In this document: positions 16,783 through 24,645 of the stretch, one piece after another
Layout: each line of letters opens with the position of its first letter
Position numbering within the stretch: position 1 is the stretch's first letter
Translations under genes and position numbers: made by a program
The notes under the pieces: model-generated
Seen by the model: the letters and a program-made list of their open reading frames with translations, nothing else
What the model was told of the DNA's origin: nothing
Databases searched by the model: none
Source of the DNA: Marinobacterium iners
Lineage (GTDB): Bacteria > Pseudomonadota > Gammaproteobacteria > Pseudomonadales > Balneatricaceae
Assembly (NCBI RefSeq): GCF_017310015.1
Contig: NZ_CP022297.1
Location: forward strand, 2,232,001 to 2,296,000
DNA: 64,000 bases
Direction of reading: 5' to 3'

Positions 16783-18513
16783 ATGACCCGCATGCCACTA
16801 CCGGACATTAAGAACAGCATAGACCGTGTCATCCATGCCATCGAGGGACGTTACACCAACGGCATGTCGCCCGCCTCTCTGACCCTGGCCTACATGGACT
16901 GGCTGATCCATACCAGCCATTCACCAGGCAAAATGAACGAGATGCGTGAGAATATGGTGCGCAAGCTCAGTGCATTTTCTCTCTGGGCCGGCCGCGCCAG
17001 TCTTGATGCCAACGCACCCCCTTTCATCAAGCCACTGCCGGGAGACCGTCGCTTTCGTGACGAGGCCTGGAAACGCTTTCCCTACAATGTGATGTCACAG
17101 GGTTTTCTGCTGCAGGAACAGTGGTGGCACTATGCGACAACCGGAATTCCCGGCGTTGCTCCCCACCATGAGAATATGGTGTCGTTTGCCGCGCGCCAGT
17201 GGCTTGACCTGTTCTCGCCGACCAATTACCCAATGACAAACCCGCTGGTGGTAGAGAAAACCGTTAATACCGGCGGCCAGAATCTGGTACAGGGACTGCA
17301 GAACATGCTGGAGGATATCCAGCATAACCTGTTGAGTGAAACGGATGATATCGACCCCGAATTCATGCCCGGCAAGAACCTGGCGGTAACACCCGGCAAG
17401 GTGGTGTTCCGTAACCGCCTGATTGAGCTGATTCAGTACTCGCCCACAACCGACAAGGTTGCCGCCGAGCCGGTTCTGATTACACCCGCCTGGATCATGA
17501 AGTACTACATTCTTGACCTGTCCGAGCACAATTCCATGGTCAAGTACCTGGTCGACAAGGGCCACACAGTCTTCATGATCTCCTGGCACAACCCCACCGC
17601 CCAAGACCGTGACATGGGCATGGGTGATTACCTGCGCCGTGGTGTGATGGACGCACTGAAAGTGATCAACTCGGTGGTACCTGAGCAGAAGGTACACCTT
17701 GTCGGCTATTGCCTTGGAGGCACGCTTGCCACCATTGCCGCCTCGGCCATGGCACGAGACAACGATGATCGCCTGAAATCACTCAGTCTGTTTACGGCAC
17801 AGACCGACTTTACTGAAGCCGGCGAGCTAATGCTGTTTATCGATGAAAGTCAGCTCAGCTATATGGAAGACCTGATGTGGGACCGCGGCTATCTGGATAC
17901 ACAGCAGATGGCCGGTGCCTTCACGCTGCTGCGTTCCCATGACCTTATCTGGTCGCGAATAGTCAGCGAATATCTACTGGGTGAACCGCCACACATGAAC
18001 GACCTGATGGCCTGGAACGCCGACTCCACCCGCATGCCTTACAAAATGCACTCTGAGTATCTGCAGCGCCTGTTCCTGAAAAACGACCTTGCCAGCGGGC
18101 GTTTCCGTGTGGGTGATCGTGCCATCTCGCTGCGAGACATTCGCGTTCCCGTTTTCTGCGTCGCAACCCAGACCGACCATGTGGCACCGTGGCGATCTGT
18201 CTACAAGATCCATGACCTGATGAACACTGAAGTGACATTTGTACTCACCAGTGGCGGCCACAATGCCGGTATCGTCAGCGAGCCCGGCCACCCGAGACGC
18301 AGCTATCAGGTGGGTGTTCAGACTGCAGAAGACAAACATATTCCGGCTGATGACTGGCTGGTTCGTCATGAGAGCCAGGACGGCTCCTGGTGGGTGCCCT
18401 GGTGCGAATGGCTGGACAAGCACTCCGGCAGCAAAGTTGCCCCCCCGACCATGGGATCAAAGGAATATCCACCACTGACAGTGGCACCCGGCACCTACGT
18501 TTTCGAAAAGTAA
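16783..18513 (+). CDS. phaC: Class I poly(3-hydroxyalkanoate) synthase
   Basis: A 576-residue polymerase that links 3-hydroxyacyl-CoA units into PHA granules. The lipase-like box is VGYCLGG with catalytic C310; D465 (TQTDHVAPW) and H493 (SGGHNAG) complete the triad. The N-terminal PhaC region covers about residues 80-250. Length is typical of class I (about 590), and no phaE or phaR partner is next to it, which supports class I. No phaA, phaB or phasin gene is nearby. The ATG follows AAGGAGATTCGA. A strong hairpin follows the gene. Confidence 0.94.
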   Translation: MTRMPLPDIKNSIDRVIHAIEGRYTNGMSPASLTLAYMDWLIHTSHSPGKMNEMRENMVRKLSAFSLWAGRASLDANAPPFIKPLPGDRRFRDEAWKRFPYNVMSQGFLLQEQWWHYATTGIPGVAPHHENMVSFAARQWLDLFSPTNYPMTNPLVVEKTVNTGGQNLVQGLQNMLEDIQHNLLSETDDIDPEFMPGKNLAVTPGKVVFRNRLIELIQYSPTTDKVAAEPVLITPAWIMKYYILDLSEHNSMVKYLVDKGHTVFMISWHNPTAQDRDMGMGDYLRRGVMDALKVINSVVPEQKVHLVGYCLGGTLATIAASAMARDNDDRLKSLSLFTAQTDFTEAGELMLFIDESQLSYMEDLMWDRGYLDTQQMAGAFTLLRSHDLIWSRIVSEYLLGEPPHMNDLMAWNADSTRMPYKMHSEYLQRLFLKNDLASGRFRVGDRAISLRDIRVPVFCVATQTDHVAPWRSVYKIHDLMNTEVTFVLTSGGHNAGIVSEPGHPRRSYQVGVQTAEDKHIPADDWLVRHESQDGSWWVPWCEWLDKHSGSKVAPPTMGSKEYPPLTVAPGTYVFEK

Positions 18514-18518
18514 TCCCC

Positions 18519-18542
18519 AAGGGCTGCCAACCGGCAGCCCTT
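18519..18542 (+). terminator. Hairpin after phaC
   Basis: AAGGGCTGCC (18519-18528) pairs perfectly with GGCAGCCCTT (18533-18542) around AACC. The tail CTCCTCTCCT is only mildly T-rich, so termination efficiency is uncertain. Confidence 0.65.
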
Positions 18543-18661
18543 CTCCTCTCCTGATAGCGCATTCTCGTCTTTTTTAATCCAGGCGATAGCAATTTTTTAT
18601 TTTGAAGCCGACCGGCCACTGAACTATATTCGCGGAAGTGGAGACGGGGCTCAAACCCAGT

Positions 18662-18728
18662 CATGACGCGGCCTCGGCGGCAACCTTAAAAACCGGTCCG
18701 AAATCGCTCCCACACCCATGACGCGGCC
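18662..18728. repeat. Short direct repeat upstream of the small acidic gene
   Basis: CATGACGCGGCC occurs at 18662-18673 and again at 18717-18728, a 55-bp period. The flanks are partly alike (CGGCAACCTTAAAAACC against CGCACCTGTTAAACC), suggesting an imperfect duplication of about 30 bp just upstream of the 70-residue gene. Confidence 0.6.
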
Positions 18729-18761
18729 CTGCCGCACCTGTTAAACCTGATAAATGAGATC

Positions 18762-18974
18762 ATGTCGATGGGCACCAAAATCCGTGTCGATCAAGTTGCA
18801 GATGACGATCTGGACGACTGGAACGAGCAGTTTACCGAAGAGGAAGAGATCGGCCGCAGCCGTGTACGCTATAACGGCAAGCGCCGCCGCCAGATCGAAG
18901 ACCTAATGGAAGAGCGTCGTCTGATGCGCCAAATTGGCGACATCTTCGACGACCAGGATCTCTACCTGCATTAA
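18762..18974 (+). CDS. Small acidic/basic protein, PA3496-like
   Basis: A 70-residue protein with an acidic N-terminal half (DDDLDDWNEQFTEEEE) and a basic helix KRRRQIEDLMEERRLMRQIGD. The RRxIEDxxEERRL pattern is what I recall from the PA3496 family of putative envelope integrity proteins in Pseudomonas and relatives; the function is not established. There is no membrane segment or signal peptide. ATG 18762 and ATG 18768 are both possible, with weak ribosome sites. It stands alone between phaC and the convergent TPR gene. Confidence 0.65.
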   Translation: MSMGTKIRVDQVADDDLDDWNEQFTEEEEIGRSRVRYNGKRRRQIEDLMEERRLMRQIGDIFDDQDLYLH

Positions 18975-18998
18975 TCCTTGAATTACGCAGCAAAGAGT

Positions 18999-19961
18999 CT
19001 AGTCCTCTTTGCTGCTTCCTTCCTGCTGTTGCGTAAGTACTGACACGAAATCAGGCTCCTGCGACAGTGACAGCAGACGCTGCTCCTGACGGCCCTGCTC
19101 CCGATACTCATCCGAAATCTGTACAGCCTGTTTCAGATAATCCAGTGCTATGCGGCTGGCCCCCAGGTCAGCATAGGCACAGGCCAGCTGAAAGTAGGCA
19201 TGACCACTGTCAGGATCTACCGTCAAGGCACGGTTACACAGTGAGATCGCCCACTGATGCTGGTTCAGTTCGAGCGCCGCATCGGCCTTATAGGTTAGCG
19301 CTTCCGGATTATCCGGGCGCAGCTCAAGAATACGATCATACAACCGTATTTTCTGCTCCCAGGACGTTTCCTGAGTCGCCTTGACCCATAGGGTCTGAAC
19401 TTCATTGGTAATCTCCAGCTCATGCTGGTTTTCCTGAATGATGCGGGATTTGCGCAGCAGTTCCTTCTCGACTCGATCAAGCCGCTCCTCATACTCCTGC
19501 ACCAGTTTGCCCACTTTTTCATCCGCAATGCTCTGTACCCGTTCACGAATCTCACGGATTGAGCTCCAGCCCACAATCAACAGGATCGATGATGCAGCTG
19601 CAATCAGATAGAAAAAATAGGTTACCGTGTCGGTGGCATAAGAGATCGAGGTGTTGGCCACCTTCAGCTCACGGTCGGTAATCTCCCGAATCATTTCGAC
19701 CCGTTGCCGCTCCATGTCGGAGCGCAGCGCCTTGATTTCATCGATCATGTAGCGTTCGATAAACGGATTGTAGAGCGGCTCCTGCAGTTGCTGAACGTGT
19801 TGACGCAACTCCTGACGCTGCTCCGAACGCAACTGATCAGACTCGGAAACGACCACTGCCGCCTCGGAGGCGGCAGTGGTGTCAGACGAAGGAGACTGGG
19901 CCTTTGCCGATGGCAACGCCAGCAGCAATCCAGCCATCAGCAGCGCACTCAGGCGGCGCAT
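18999..19961 (-). CDS. Membrane-anchored TPR protein attached to the ectoine operon
   Basis: A 320-residue protein of unknown function. A signal peptide (about 1-21, ending SAKA) is followed by a polar stretch, a transmembrane helix at about 113-132 (FFYLIAAASSILLIVGW), a charged coiled-coil region at about 135-185, and at least two TPR motifs at about 200-275 (PDNPEALTYKADAALEL, PDSGHAYFQLACAYADLG). The TPRs would face the cytoplasm if the signal is cleaved. The ATG lies 13 bases inside the 3' end of the aspartokinase gene, so it is probably translated with the ectoine operon. I do not know it as a standard ect gene. Confidence 0.8.
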   Translation of the reverse strand: MRRLSALLMAGLLLALPSAKAQSPSSDTTAASEAAVVVSESDQLRSEQRQELRQHVQQLQEPLYNPFIERYMIDEIKALRSDMERQRVEMIREITDRELKVANTSISYATDTVTYFFYLIAAASSILLIVGWSSIREIRERVQSIADEKVGKLVQEYEERLDRVEKELLRKSRIIQENQHELEITNEVQTLWVKATQETSWEQKIRLYDRILELRPDNPEALTYKADAALELNQHQWAISLCNRALTVDPDSGHAYFQLACAYADLGASRIALDYLKQAVQISDEYREQGRQEQRLLSLSQEPDFVSVLTQQQEGSSKED

Positions 19962-21379
19962 ATAACGTCCCCGTGATCCTCCTGTTCGATCAAGGCGTGA
20001 TGCAACGCACGTACCGCAGGCTCATAATCTTCCTGGTTCACGATACACTGCATCTCAACCTGACGCATGGACTGATGCAGCGCCTGTACACTGATTCCGG
20101 CAGCCGCCAATGCGGAAACCGTTTTAGCCAGAATACCAGGCACTTTCAGATCCGAGCCGATGGCCGAGACAATTGCAACCTTGTGCATCGCCACCTCGGC
20201 ACTCACGTATTTTTCGCTGATCAAGCGCACAGCACGGTTGACCATCTTGCGGTTACCCGCCACAAAATAGGTGATACTGTTGGCGTCGGAATCACGGTTG
20301 ACAACATAGAGCTTGAGCTCATGCAGCAGGCGCGACAACTCAATGTCGTAGCGCGCCTCGCCCAACATATCCTGATCGAAAATTTCAATACCGAATACAT
20401 TGGAACGGCCAGCGATAATCTCAACGCAGGGTTTGGCACTGCAGTAATCCGTACTGATAACAGTACCGGCATGATCAGGCTCGAACGCGTTTTTGATGCG
20501 CAGTTCAATCTCCTGTTGACGCAGGCCCTTGGCTGCCTTGGGGTGGATCGCTTCCATACCCAGGTTGGACAGCTGATCGGCCACGTCATAGTTAGTTCGA
20601 CCAATCGTGACGACATTGTCCAGCCCGACAATACCCGGATCGGCTGTACTGAGGTGGAACTCCTTGTGGATTACCGCCTCGACTGCGCCCGTCTTGGTCG
20701 CGATCTTGCTGAAGGTCATCTCGCTGTAACCACGGTCGAAGGTACGCATCAGCCCTTCCTTGCAGTGGGTATAGCCGGTGACAATCGGCATTTCGCGACT
20801 GACATCAATGTCAGCAAAGCTCTGTTCGATCATGTCATCAAACGCCAGCGGCTCTTCCTGATCCCAGCCTGAAAGGTCAACAAACCGTGCATTGACGCCA
20901 GCCTTGCGCAGCGCAAGCACGCTGTTGTGTGCGCTGTGAGACTCACCAATGGCGGCCAGCATTTCGCGCACCTTCATCAGGTGGTCATCGAGCTGGAAAT
21001 GACCGTAGGAACAGAGCTCCTCCAGGTTGGACATAATCGCCTCGACATCCCCAATACGCTGGGTAATGAAGGCATCCGCTTGTGTGCGCTCGTCGGTATC
21101 ACCAAACAGCTCCCGGTTGATCTCGACCATACGTGCCTTTACTTCGGCCAGCGCTTCACGCCAGGCACTTTCGTTTTCGGCGTTGGCAAAGCGGGCATAG
21201 GCACCGGGCTCACCGGTTTTCTTGTGTTCAAGGAGCAGATTGGTGATACCGCCATAGGCGGAAACAACGAAGATGCGGTTGTACAATTCCTCTCCGCTGC
21301 GGTCACCAATCAGAATAGTGTCCATCAGTTCGCTGAAGCGACTCATTGAGGTGCCGCCGATCTTCTCTACAGTATGCAT
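19949..21379 (-). CDS. ask: Ectoine-operon aspartokinase
   Basis: A 476-residue aspartate kinase that phosphorylates L-aspartate, feeding aspartate semialdehyde into ectoine synthesis. The N-terminus MHTVEKIGGTSMSRF is characteristic of the Ask_Ect subgroup, whose members sit in ect operons and are thought to escape normal feedback inhibition. The kinase domain covers about 1-310 (FSKIATKTGAVEA) and two ACT domains follow (about 330-470). The ATG follows AGGATATAAC. It lies 95 bp after ectC, separated by a perfect 10-bp hairpin, and overlaps the TPR gene by 13 bases. Confidence 0.94.
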   Translation of the reverse strand: MHTVEKIGGTSMSRFSELMDTILIGDRSGEELYNRIFVVSAYGGITNLLLEHKKTGEPGAYARFANAENESAWREALAEVKARMVEINRELFGDTDERTQADAFITQRIGDVEAIMSNLEELCSYGHFQLDDHLMKVREMLAAIGESHSAHNSVLALRKAGVNARFVDLSGWDQEEPLAFDDMIEQSFADIDVSREMPIVTGYTHCKEGLMRTFDRGYSEMTFSKIATKTGAVEAVIHKEFHLSTADPGIVGLDNVVTIGRTNYDVADQLSNLGMEAIHPKAAKGLRQQEIELRIKNAFEPDHAGTVISTDYCSAKPCVEIIAGRSNVFGIEIFDQDMLGEARYDIELSRLLHELKLYVVNRDSDANSITYFVAGNRKMVNRAVRLISEKYVSAEVAMHKVAIVSAIGSDLKVPGILAKTVSALAAAGISVQALHQSMRQVEMQCIVNQEDYEPAVRALHHALIEQEDHGDVICAA

Positions 21380-21438
21380 GTTATATCCTGTTGGCTTCTC
21401 TCATGGATTTGCCGTTGAACGGTTGCGCTCTGGTACGA

Positions 21439-21468
21439 CCGGATATCCCTCAGGCGAAGGATATCCGG
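21439..21468 (-). other. Perfect intercistronic hairpin between ectC and ask
   Basis: CCGGATATCC (21439-21448) pairs with GGATATCCGG (21459-21468) around a 10-nt loop. No T-run follows on the minus strand. It could act as a message-stabilising or processing element that sets ask expression below ectABC. Confidence 0.6.
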
Positions 21469-21474
21469 GGCAGA

Positions 21475-21873
21475 TCAGGCTTCGATCGGGTCTGCATCGA
21501 TCGGGTAAACGCCGTTCTCGTCATGTACTTCCTTGCCGCTCAGCGGCGGATTGAATACACATGCCAGCTTGAGTTCGGAGCTGGCACGCAGCAGATGCTC
21601 GTCATGCTTGTCCAGAATGTACAGTGTACCCGGGCGGATTTGATAAATCTTGCCGTCAGCCAAAGTCTCGATTTCGCCTTCACCGCTGATGCAGTATACG
21701 GACTCGAAATGGTTCTGGTACCAGATGTGGGTCTCGGTACCTGCATAGATGGTGGTGATATGGAAAGAGTAGCCACAGTTGTCATTTTTCAACTGCATAC
21801 GGGTGCTTTCCCAGTTCTCGGATACGACACGACGTTCCGAATTTTCACATTCCTGCAGGGTTCTTACGATCAT
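21475..21873 (-). CDS. ectC: L-ectoine synthase
   Basis: A 132-residue cupin enzyme that closes the ring of N-gamma-acetyl-L-2,4-diaminobutyrate to ectoine. Conserved stretches include MIVRTLQECENSERRV, the metal-site region HIWYQNHFESVYCISGEGE with Glu and Tyr ligand candidates, and DKHDEHLLRA with the histidine. Length is normal (about 130). The ATG at 21873 follows GGAGAAC at 10 nt. It is the third gene of the ectABC-ask operon. Confidence 0.96.
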   Translation of the reverse strand: MIVRTLQECENSERRVVSENWESTRMQLKNDNCGYSFHITTIYAGTETHIWYQNHFESVYCISGEGEIETLADGKIYQIRPGTLYILDKHDEHLLRASSELKLACVFNPPLSGKEVHDENGVYPIDADPIEA

Positions 21874-21908
21874 TGAATCTGTTCTCCGTTGAATTTATGC
21901 AGTGTGCG

Positions 21909-21926
21909 GAGCGCCCGCAGGCGCTC
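21909..21926 (-). other. Hairpin between ectB and ectC
   Basis: GAGCGCC (21909-21915) pairs with GGCGCTC (21920-21926) around CGCA. A second, imperfect GAAC/GTTC stem lies beside it (about 21928-21957, reaching into the ectB stop region). There is no T-run. It is likely an intercistronic RNA structure, not a terminator. Confidence 0.5.
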
Positions 21927-21954
21927 GTGAACTTCCAGGGCAGAGGCCCGAGGT

Positions 21955-23229
21955 TCAGGAAGCCTTACGCTCACGTTTTTCCATGGCTGCTGCAAATGCC
22001 TTATCCAGCACTTTCATACCAAAATCTATCTGCTCATCAGTGATTACAAGCGGCACCAGGCATTTCACCACTTGGTCATGCGCACCACTGGTCTCAATTA
22101 CCAACCCCTGTTCAAAGGCACCCTTGATCACCGCACCGGCCAGATCACCATCCGGGCACTCGATACCGCTCATCAGACCACGACCCTTCAGCTCCAGGGT
22201 TTTGTTGCCGTGCTTGCGAATAATCGCCTGCAGACCTTCACGCAGTTTCTTCGCCTTGCGCTGCACTTCTTTCTGGAAGCTGTCATCGCTCCAGAACGTC
22301 TTGAATGCAGTGGCAGCGGTTACGAACGCGTGGTTGTTACCACGGAAAGTGCCGTTATGCTCACCCGGGCTCCAGATATCCAACTCAGGACGGAAGATGG
22401 TGACTGCAAACGGCAGACCATAGCCACTGAGGGACTTGGACAGGGTGATGATGTCAGGTTTAATGCCGACCTCTTCGAAACTGAAGAAGCGCCCTGAACG
22501 ACCACAGCCGGACTGAATGTCATCGACAATCAACAGCATGTCATGGCGGCGGCATACCTTTTCAAGGTTACGCAACCATTCAAAAGAGGCTGCGTTCAGG
22601 CCACCCTCACCCTGGATGGTTTCCACGATTACCGCAGCAGGGTGATCGACACCACTGCTCGGATCGCTCAGCACCTGCTCCAGATATTCTGTGGTATCAA
22701 CACCCTCACCCAGATAGCCGTCAAACGGCATGCGGGTCACGTCCGGCATGGAGGTTCCCATGCCACCACGATGATGCTGATTACCGGTAGCAGCCAGCGC
22801 TCCACCGGTCACACCATGAAAGCCGTTGGTGAAGGAGATGATGTTGCTGCGCCCCTTGACCTTGCGCGCCAGTTTCAACGCGGCCTCTACCGAGTTGGTA
22901 CCCGTCGGCCCCGTGAACATGACTTTGAAGTCACCCATACCACGCGGCTCAAGGATCAGGTCGCGGAACGTATTCAGGAACTCGGCCTTAGCTTCGGTCT
23001 GCATATCCAAACCATGAGTCACGCCATCTGCCATGATGTAGTCAACCAGTGCCTGCTTGAGAACATCGTTGTTGTGGCCGTAGTTCAGTGTTCCGGCGCC
23101 GGCGAGGAAATCGACATAGTCCTTGCCCTCATCAGTGGTCAGTACAGCACCTTTCGCCTTGGTGAACGTCACCGGGAAAGAGCGGCTATATGTACGAACT
23201 TCAGATTCAGTTTTCTGGAAAATATTCAT
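21955..23229 (-). CDS. ectB: L-2,4-diaminobutyrate:2-oxoglutarate transaminase
   Basis: A 424-residue class III PLP aminotransferase that makes 2,4-diaminobutyrate from aspartate semialdehyde, the first dedicated step of ectoine synthesis. The PLP region shows IVDDIQSGCGRSGRFFSFE and the catalytic lysine in TLSKSLSGYG; MFTGPTGTNSVEAALKLAR matches the family cofactor loop. The ATG at 23229 follows AGGAGAAATCG and gives the usual N-terminus MNIFQKTESEVRTYSRSFP; the longer upstream frame covers the end of ectA. It starts 13 bp after ectA. Confidence 0.96.
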   Translation of the reverse strand: MNIFQKTESEVRTYSRSFPVTFTKAKGAVLTTDEGKDYVDFLAGAGTLNYGHNNDVLKQALVDYIMADGVTHGLDMQTEAKAEFLNTFRDLILEPRGMGDFKVMFTGPTGTNSVEAALKLARKVKGRSNIISFTNGFHGVTGGALAATGNQHHRGGMGTSMPDVTRMPFDGYLGEGVDTTEYLEQVLSDPSSGVDHPAAVIVETIQGEGGLNAASFEWLRNLEKVCRRHDMLLIVDDIQSGCGRSGRFFSFEEVGIKPDIITLSKSLSGYGLPFAVTIFRPELDIWSPGEHNGTFRGNNHAFVTAATAFKTFWSDDSFQKEVQRKAKKLREGLQAIIRKHGNKTLELKGRGLMSGIECPDGDLAGAVIKGAFEQGLVIETSGAHDQVVKCLVPLVITDEQIDFGMKVLDKAFAAAMEKRERKAS

Positions 23230-23242
23230 CGATTTCTCCTGG

Positions 23243-23755
23243 TTATGCATTCGGGGGAGTGAGCTTGAAAGGGCCTGCACGGTACAGCACTTCATCATCG
23301 TGCTTGCCTTCAAAGTGCTCATCACGTGAGAACAGGACCGAGCGCTCTACCGGCGCTGACAAGGCCGCAAACACGCGAGCAAAAAGAGTTTCCGAGGCGA
23401 CGTTACCGGGCGTGATGGTGGTCTCGATAAAACGAACACCTTCAGGTGCCAAGCGCTCAGCCAGCTCGAACAGCATTTTCTGGCCAAGCTTTTTGCCGCG
23501 GCAACGTGAGTCGACTGCCACCTGCCAGACAAAAAGAGTGTCCGGACGATTCGGCGGACGGTAGCCGGAAATAAAACCGACCAGCTCACCGTTTTCGTCT
23601 TCCGCCGCTACTGCCGTGTCAGCGAAGTCGCTGCACTGAAGCAGATTGCAGTAGACAGAGTTGGGATCAAGCGGAGCACAACGCTCCACCAGCTTATGTA
23701 GAGCATAGCCATCAGTGGCCTTGGGTTTACGCAAAGTAATAATGTCAGATTCCAT
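23243..23755 (-). CDS. ectA: L-2,4-diaminobutyrate N-gamma-acetyltransferase
   Basis: A 170-residue GNAT enzyme that acetylates 2,4-diaminobutyrate for ectoine synthesis. The acetyl-CoA region reads WQVAVDSRCRGKKLGQKML, and LRKPKATDGYALHKLVERC and LDPNSVYCNLLQC match EctA. I chose ATG 23755; upstream in-frame ATGs (23776, 23803) also lack a ribosome site. It is the first gene of ectABC-ask-TPR and is divergent from ectR. A likely promoter is TATAAT at 23790-23795 (minus strand) with TTGCAA at 23815-23820, 19 bp apart. Confidence 0.94.
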   Translation of the reverse strand: MESDIITLRKPKATDGYALHKLVERCAPLDPNSVYCNLLQCSDFADTAVAAEDENGELVGFISGYRPPNRPDTLFVWQVAVDSRCRGKKLGQKMLFELAERLAPEGVRFIETTITPGNVASETLFARVFAALSAPVERSVLFSRDEHFEGKHDDEVLYRAGPFKLTPPNA

Positions 23756-23789
23756 AGTATTTGATTTATTTCGCATTGCTATGGTTTTT

Positions 23790-23820
23790 ATTATAAAACA
23801 CATCTAGAATGGCATTGCAA
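23790..23820 (-). promoter_or_regulatory. Candidate ectA promoter
   Basis: On the minus strand, TTGCAA (23815-23820) and a consensus TATAAT (23790-23795) are separated by 19 bp, about 35 bp before the ectA ATG. The long spacer suggests a promoter that needs help, for example at high osmolarity; that point is inference. Confidence 0.45.
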
Positions 23821-23915
23821 GCTCACAAGTCATCGTAATGCTCTACATATATTAGTCCATTTGAGCGCATTTAAAGGCTATACACACGGCAAAACCTGAA
23901 ATCTTACATTGCTTT

Positions 23916-23962
23916 GCATTACAAAATACTTAACAAGGAGTGACAAACTTATTTTGCAATAC
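23916..23962. promoter_or_regulatory. Inverted 14-bp repeats at the ectR start, candidate EctR operator
   Basis: GCATTACAAAATAC (23916-23929) and TTATTTTGCAATAC (23949-23962) are inverted copies matching at 11 of 14 positions. They flank the ectR ribosome site (AAGGAG, 23935-23940). EctR of Methylophaga represses ectABC-ask and its own gene; this dyad is well placed for autoregulation, while the ectA promoter lies about 100 bp away. Confidence 0.45.
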
Positions 23963-24553
23963 TTTACGAATCAGGCTAAAAAGCGCGATCAGTTCACACC
24001 TGCTTCCGGAGATCTGCTGAGCGCTATGGAAAAGAGTCAGGACGCACTGGTGCTGTTGCGCCAGATTATTCGTGCCACCGATCTGCATGACAAACATTTG
24101 AGCCGCCTGACCGGGCTCACCATGCCACAACTGATGGTCATGCAAACGCTGCGCATCAACGGCCCGTTGACAATTGGCATGCTGGCCAAGGAAATGAATC
24201 TGGCGCAGGCAACTGTCACCAGCATTCTTGACCGGCTTGAACGCAAGGAACTGGTCCGCCGCGAGCGCAGCCACACCGACAAGCGCAAGGTTCTGGCCTG
24301 CCCCACTGAAGCCGGTCTCGAACTGCTCAAGTCAGCCCCAGCCACCTTGCAAGACACCTTTATCCGCGAGTTCGAAGATATGCACGACTGGGAACAATCG
24401 ATGATCGTTGCCTCTCTTGAGCGCGTATCCCACATACTGGGTGCACACCACATTGATGCGGCTCCGATGCTCGATATCGGCGCACTGGACCGATCTACCG
24501 AGAACGGTGTCCCCGACTACCTGCGTGATGAACAGAGCCCGCTGAAGAACTGA
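23954..24553 (+). CDS. ectR: MarR-family regulator of ectoine genes (EctR-like)
   Basis: A protein of about 199 residues with a MarR winged helix: LTMPQLMVMQTL, the recognition helix region NLAQATVTSILDRLERK and the wing RRERSHTDKRKVLACP. EctR homologues are encoded next to ect operons and repress them at low salinity; here the gene is divergent from ectA. The start is uncertain. AAGGAG at 23935-23940 points to a non-ATG start near TTG 23954, although the spacing is long; the first ATG, at 24026, would give 175 residues and keep the whole MarR domain. Confidence 0.83.
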   Translation: MQYFTNQAKKRDQFTPASGDLLSAMEKSQDALVLLRQIIRATDLHDKHLSRLTGLTMPQLMVMQTLRINGPLTIGMLAKEMNLAQATVTSILDRLERKELVRRERSHTDKRKVLACPTEAGLELLKSAPATLQDTFIREFEDMHDWEQSMIVASLERVSHILGAHHIDAAPMLDIGALDRSTENGVPDYLRDEQSPLKN

Positions 24554-24645
24554 ACTGTACCCACATTCAGGCGCGTCATTTCTTCCCACCTGCCGGCTCT
24601 GTTATCATGCAGCCTTAAATTCAATTGCTGCAGGGCAGTCCGAGC

